Translations under genes and position numbers: made by a program
The notes under the pieces: model-generated
Told to the model about the DNA's origin: nothing
Seen by the model: only the letters and a program-made list of their open reading frames with translations
Database searches by the model: none
Origin: an uncultured Verrucomicrobiae bacterium
Lineage (GTDB): Bacteria > Verrucomicrobiota > Verrucomicrobiia > Verrucomicrobiales > DEV007
DNA: 8,264 nt
NCBI GenBank assembly: GCA_937898895.1
Contig: CALDKL010000673.1
Coordinates: 1 to 8,264 of the forward strand
Reading direction: 5' to 3'
Shown here: positions 1 to 6,100 of the stretch, one piece after another
Numbering within the stretch: position 1 is the stretch's first letter
How the letters are laid out: each line of letters opens with the position of its first letter

Positions 1-2
1 TG

Positions 3-128
3 TTCGGCACGATCAACTACACGACGGGTTTGGTGACAATCAACACTTCTGCGGTGGCAGCAAACAATGGCAACCTCGAGGACGGAACCGGAAACTTTCA
101 ACGAAACATCGACTATCAATACAGCCAC
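3..128 (+). repeat. Hairpin module 0 (truncated by window edge)
   Basis: The window opens on the hairpin core F-G-T-I-N-Y-T-T-G-L-V-T-I-N (3-44). The closing strand I-D-Y-Q-Y-S-H ends at 128. The core closely matches module 4 in both protein and DNA (G-G-C-A-C-G-A-T-C-A-A, then Tyr). The earlier half of the module lies upstream of the window. It is the first of the pair before block A. Confidence 0.65.
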
Positions 129-3100
129 CCCACTCTCGGTGTGGTGACGATCGGCGATGAGAGGACTCCGGAGTCGGACATGGCGATCCGCCCGAATGAA
201 GCCTATGCAGGGCACGGGCGAGTGCTCCCCGGGACATTCTCCATCGTTGTCGAAACGGCGGGAGGCAATCTCGTCTATCAGGATTTTCTTGCGAACGGTG
301 AGATTCGGGACAGCAGCCACCAGGTCGTCGGCAATATCGACTATGGCACGGGGCGCCTCACCTTCCGGCGTGCGATCAATCCCACAGGGGACTCGGTGTT
401 TTCCAACTACCAGTATTCAAGCGAAAACTCGGACGCATCGTTTGTTCAGATTGGGAACGGCGGATATGCCAGTGGGACAGGGGGGCGGAACTCTGCGGGG
501 CACACCGGAGAGATCCAGGTGACGGCGGCGGGAGATATTCGTTTCCACGGTGGAGCCGCATTCGGATCCTATGCCCAGATCGGACATGGCGGATATGATG
601 CGGCGTCACGGCATGGTGCGCAGACCGATGGGGCCGATCTCACCGTTGACCGGTCGGGCAACATTACCGTCAGCGCAGGGGGAATCGTCGAGTTTCTCGC
701 GGGTCGTGGAATCCATATCAACGAGCAGCGGCAATACGCGATGCTCGGTCACGGAGGATACAATACCGACGGCCACCATCAGGGGATACTTTCGGTCACA
801 GCCGGGACGGGTGCGATGAGTCTCGCTCCCGGTGTGGTCGGCGGCGGAGCGTCGGCAGGGGTCGTCTTTACTTCCGGAGTCACGCTCGATGCGTTTTCGC
901 AGATGGGGCACGGAGGTGCCGACGCGCAGTCCGCCCGGGAGGACGGAGACACGGGGCGGCGCGGATTTACAGGGTCAATCACCGTCAATACACCGGGGGA
1001 CATTCGGTTCACGGCGGGAACAGGGGCTTTTTCGACCAACGCGGTGTTGGGTGCGACGACAGACTGGAATGATATCCGGGCCTATACCCAACTCGGCCAC
1101 GGGGGGATCGGTTCGTATACGAGGAATGACAGCAACACGACGACGCTCTACACGTCTGAGATCGGACACAATGGAAACATTACCGTGAACAGCACGGGAG
1201 GAAGTGTCCTGTTCCAGGGTGGGGACACAGCCTTTGGCAGTCCCGGTGCCGGATTTGGAATTCTTCATTATGCCCTCCTCGGTCACGGAGGGTACGACGC
1301 AAACGGCGAGCACTTTGGAGATATCAGCGTCACTGCGAATCAGAATATCAGCTTCCGGGGTGGAGGAATCCTCCTGGATGAGAATGTGAACAAGTACAGT
1401 TTTGCGCAGTTGGGGCATGGCGGAAGCTTCAGTGATGGGGATATGGGAGTCCGCGACACGGGCGGCGGTCAGATCAACACACTCACCGTGACCGCCACGA
1501 CAGGCGATATTTCCTTCTCCGGAGGAAGTGGCCAGCGGAACTACGCCCAATTGGGCTTCGGTGGGGCGGGGGCCAGGGGAGATCATCGCGCCAACTACGT
1601 GGTGACTGCCGGAGGAAATGTTCATTTTGTCGGTGGCAACGCGGGAGTTTTGAATTTGGTCGGAGATGCTTCGTCGGAACTTGACTTTGCCACCTCTCAA
1701 CTCGGCTGGGTCGCGACGCGCTTCCGCAACCTCTCGACCTCCGACGTCCGCGTCACCACGGATTATGGCACGTTCACGGCCAATACCGGCAACGGAGTTC
1801 TGACTGTCGCTACTCTGACGGGACCCGGAACGCTCGCGGGGCTCACGGTCGGGCAGGCGGTGGGACAGGTGAACTATATTACGGGCCACGTCCGGTTCAC
1901 CACCGCAGTCAGCGGAGGCACCATCCCGGTCCAGCTCAACAGCGCCGGGGGTACGGTCGAGGACAACGATCTCGTCTCGCCGACGACCCTGCTGAATTCA
2001 CGCAATCTTCAGATCGACGCCGCCGCGCAGAATCCGGGAACCTTCAGTTCGCCGCATCTTCTCGCGACTTACAACAACACCCGCAGTGGACTTACCGGGG
2101 TTACGGAAGCCGTGGGACAGCGGGATCAAAACGTGGGAATCCAGGCGGGAACGTTTTCGATGACGATTCCTGGTGTGGGAGGACCGGATTCCCTTATCAC
2201 TGACGATGGCTCGGGGAATCTCATCGTCACGACGGTCGGGGGCGGATCCGGACTCAGTGCCGGGAGCCAGGTGGGGAGCATCGACTATCTGGATGGCAGT
2301 GTACGGTTCACTTCGGTGCTGAATCCACTCGGTATGGCGGGAGTCAGGGCAAATTACACGCTGGATCGAATCGTTGCTTCGGACCTCTCCTACGCCCATC
2401 TTGGCAGTGGGGGATACGATGCCGACAATGGGACTGCGTTTACCTTGGGCAACGAGGGAACGATCCAGGTGACCGCCGGTGGCGACGTTCGCTTCCACGG
2501 GGGCAATGGACAAGCGGCTTACACTCTCCTTGGTCATGGTGGCTACGCAACCCAGGGTGGAAACTCCGGAGGCATCACCGTGAACGCCCCCGGAATTGTG
2601 GAGTTTCTCGCGGGTCGGGGGGCTGACCTGACGGATGGAGGTGACTTTGCCCAACTCGGTCATGGTGGCTACGATGCCGATGGCAATCACTCGGGGGCGA
2701 TTGTCGTGAATGCGGGCAGCGGAGTCGTCTCGATGCAGCCGGGTGGGTTCGGTGGTGGGGCGACCAGTGTCGGGCTGAACTTCAAAGGAGGCCGCACCGA
2801 CCAGGCCTACGTTCAACTGGGGCATGGCGGCTACGGAGCGAGGTCCGGTAACGGAAATGGTGCCGCCAACGCCGTTGGGATCACCGGCAACATCTCGGTC
2901 ATCGCGGATGGCTCGGTTGTCTTCACGGCCGGTTCGCTTCGCAAGGAGATCCCGGCCAACAACGATGGCATTGCCTACGCGCTCCTGGGGCACGGAGGAT
3001 TTGATGCCGACACCACCGCAGACGGAGTCGGGGTATCCACCGGAGTGACGAGCAACACGGTGGGTCACAACGGCAGCATTCTCGTGCGCTCCCTTTCCGG

Positions 3101-6100
3101 CGGGGTTGCCTTCAGCGCCAGCAGTCTCGCCGCAGGCAGCGAGGGAGATGGCTTCGGGCGATTCCAGTTCGCCCAGATTGGTCATGGCGGATACGCCTCC
3201 AATGGCAACCATTTTGGCAACATCACGGTGGAGGCCTTGGATGACATCACCTTCACGGGAGGAATCGACGGATCCGCCAACGCAGGTTCCACGACGGGCG
3301 GCGATATCGCCAGCTACGCCCAGATTGGTCACGGTGGCCGTGGTGTCGAGGGCAATCTGGGGGCGCGCGACGGCGGGGGAAATCCCACGAATACGACCCG
3401 AGTCGTGTCGGGCGGCGACATTCTTTTCCAAGGCGGAGTCGGGCAGGAAAACTACGCGCAGCTCGGCAACGGTGGCCGTCTTTCCCGCGGAGACCACGCC
3501 GCGAATCTCCAGGTGTATGCCGAGGGCAACGTTTCCTTCATGGCGAGTCAGGCCGATCACCTCACCGGAGTGGGCACCTTCGGAAGGAATAGCTACTTGA
3601 GCAGCACCGCGGTCGGTTCCATGAACCTCAGCGATGCCACAGATGCCACCTTTGCCTCGGCGACGCTCTGGAACCAGAAGATTGTGCCCGGAACGCTGCG
3701 GTTGGAAGTCGTGTCTCTTCCGACGGCACTGGGAACGCTGTTTACAGATGTGCGCGACACGCCCACTTCCACCACCGGCAAATTGTTTGCCCAGGATGGC
3801 ACCACCGTGGTCGGCACGATCAATTATGTGACCGGGGCGATTTCGTTCACCCAGAAGTTGCACAACGGGACCGGTGCCTCGAACAACATCGCGGCGAGCT
3901 ACCAGCATTCGGATTCAGGTCTCGCCTATGCCCTTTTGGGCAATGGGGGCCACGACGCCGACAACGGCGGAGCCGGATCCGTGGGGCACGTAGGCGAAAT
4001 TGCGGTGGGGGCGCGCACCGGCAATGTGCTGGTCCAGGCGGGGAACGACGACCAGACTTTCGCCCAGATCGGAAACGGAGGGTACTTCACCGATGGATCG
4101 GGCCGCGGAAATATCATTGTCCGCGCTGCCGGGGATGTCAGTGTGTTGGGTGGCACGGGGAACACGGTGAATACCGCGAAATACGCCTACGCCCAGATCG
4201 GCCATGGCGGTCACCAGGCCGGTGGCACGACCGGACACAGCGGCAGCATCGTGGTGAGTTCCGGCACCGGGGCGCTCTTCAGCAATCTCGGCACGGGTGT
4301 CTTCAATGATGTTTTCGATCTCGACGGGAACGGCAGCAAGGAGGCGGTGACGTTCGGGGCGGATGTGAGCGTGAACGGAGTCCGGCTTCTCGGTGGATCG
4401 GGCCTTGAAGTCGCGGGTTCGGAAATCATCAATGACGATCCCTACGCCATGATCGGTCACGGCGGACGCAGTTCCGGAGGCAACCACAACGGTGTGATCG
4501 CGGTCTCTTCGAGCCGGGATGTCTCCCTCATCGGAGGCACCGCCTACCGCTCCTTTGTCCAGATCGGACACGGTGGACTCGGGTCGTCGGGGAATCTCTC
4601 CGGGGCCATCTCGGTCATCTCCGAAGCCGCGAATGGCCAGGTCACGGTCAGGGCAGGGGCTCCGGTGAGCGGGGTGAATACCTTTGAAGCCTATGCCCTG
4701 ATCGGGCACGGGGATGATCGCCACCTCAACACCGACATCGCTGGCGGCAGCCGCCAGGGCCGCATCTACGTGCTCGGCGATCACATCACCGTGGATCGCA
4801 GCGACACGGACCTCGCCTGGATCGGGCACACCTTCGACATGAACGAGGATATCGCGGATCCCTTCTCGACACAGACGCTCGCGGTTCCCGCATCGAATCT
4901 GGGGGGCGGGTATCAGGTCGTGGGGCGCAATGGGCTCAGCTATATGAACAACGGATCGATGACGAGCGGTGGCGGTGCCTCCGGTGCGGGCACGATTCTA
5001 CTCAATGACAGCTTCCGTGATCGCTATATCACGCCGAATCTGAAGGACGGCGACTTTACCTTCACGGGCGGGAATCTCGTCATCGACACGGTGCTGAACT
5101 CGGCCACCTCGTATGCCAATGTCGCTGCGCGGGCGAGCCACCTCACCTTCCTTGCAGGAGGAGACATCGACCAGAATTACGAGATTCAGAATCCCGGCAC
5201 GGGCGATGTCAATCTCATTGCCGGGGTCGACATTGCACCGGAGAGCATCGTGGACCGTCCCTCTCTGGGGGGGGCGGATTATCCGCAGATCGACCATCTG
5301 CAACTGACTCCGATCGGCACCTTCAACATGCGGGCGATTCGCGATGACCGTGCCCAGTTTGGTCAGGAGGTCTTTGGAACGGGTGGATTTGGTCCCTTTG
5401 CGATCTCCTCGGGAGAGTTCTCGAATGCGGCAGGCGAAATCTCCGTCGATGCCACTGCCGGAGCCGTTGCTATCGGCAGTCGCAACGGATCGACCAACCT
5501 CATGGGTCACGGCATCCGTCTTTTTGCGGGAGACGGAGCGAATGAATCGGCCCAGATTGGCTTCCGCTACAATGCGTCTTTCGTGAACACCACGGGCATG
5601 ATCCTGGTCCGCGCTCTGGAGGGCGGGGTGCATCTGCGGGCAGGCACGGGAGCTTCGAATGGAGCCTTCGTTCAGATCGGACACGGGGGCACCAATGCCG
5701 TGGGGGACCAGACCGGTGACATCTGTGTGCAGTCCGACGGTTCGATCACCTTCAATGACATCGCCCCCGGCTCCGGCACGGGTTCCTACGCCCAGATTGG
5801 CAACGGCGGTCTCAATGCGGACGGCAATCATCTCGGTTTTATCACCGTGGCGGCGGGACACACCGCCACCGGCGATATCCTCATGAACGCGGGAGGAGCC
5901 GCCGATCAGTATGTGCAGATCGGTCATGGGGGACACAACGCCGATGGAAACTTTGGGGATACGGTGGCAAGCGGCAGTCGCGGGCGGATTTCGGTCATCG
6001 CGAACAATGGCGGTGATCTCTCGATTACCGGCGGTGGCGGTGATGGTGCCTATGGCATGATCGGCCACGGCGACGGGCGCGGGACATATGGAAGCTTTGG

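Larger units (their letters stand above)
3..1766 (+). repeat. Super-repeat unit 1 (two hairpin modules plus block A), 5' end cut by the window
   Basis: This segment contains hairpin modules 0 and 1, the eight-motif block A and a short non-motif tail at 1647-1766. It aligns collinearly with 1767-3686. The shift between matching landmarks is 631-650 residues for all eight G-x-G-G motifs, the shared V-E-F-L-A-G-R-G strand (687 and 2598) and the shared G-H-N-G motif (1164 and 3063). The left boundary is arbitrary because the first module is already in progress at base 3. Confidence 0.8.
1767..3686 (+). repeat. Super-repeat unit 2 (two hairpin modules plus block B)
   Basis: This is the second copy of the large repeat, about 640 residues. 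It keeps the order of unit 1: hairpin module, intervening segment (1944-2144), hairpin module, eight-motif block, non-motif tail (3552-3686). Nucleotide identity is low except in short islands, for example 17 identical bases at 690-706 and 2601-2617. The duplication is therefore old, and it is the protein pattern that has been kept. Confidence 0.8.

Noticed and set aside
157..522. Short open stretches on the plus strand in frames 1 and 2 (for example 157-522, 832-1188, 3106-3600, 7762-8166)
   Set aside because: They overlap the 2754-codon frame entirely, have Arg/Ser/Pro-rich out-of-frame composition, and no ribosome-binding context separable from the repeat DNA.
2997..3002. Many GGAGGA-like purine stretches that resemble ribosome-binding sites
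   Set aside because: They are Gly-Gly codons of the G-H-G-G motif or Gly-rich strands, and none precedes a credible start in a non-overlapping frame.
1998..3908. Long open stretch on the minus strand (636 codons), with similar ones at 975-1889, 3915-4829, 4998-6275, 6357-7142 and 7356-8258
   Set aside because: They are in codon-aligned antisense register to the main frame. They stay open because sense Leu TTA/CTA and Ser TCA codons are rare here. Their translations contain only mirrored repeat sequence with no domain character.
4317..4352. A classical EF-hand at the Asp/Gly loop
   Set aside because: The required acidic residue at loop position 12 is Thr and no flanking helices are apparent. 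Kept only as a possible calcium-binding loop.
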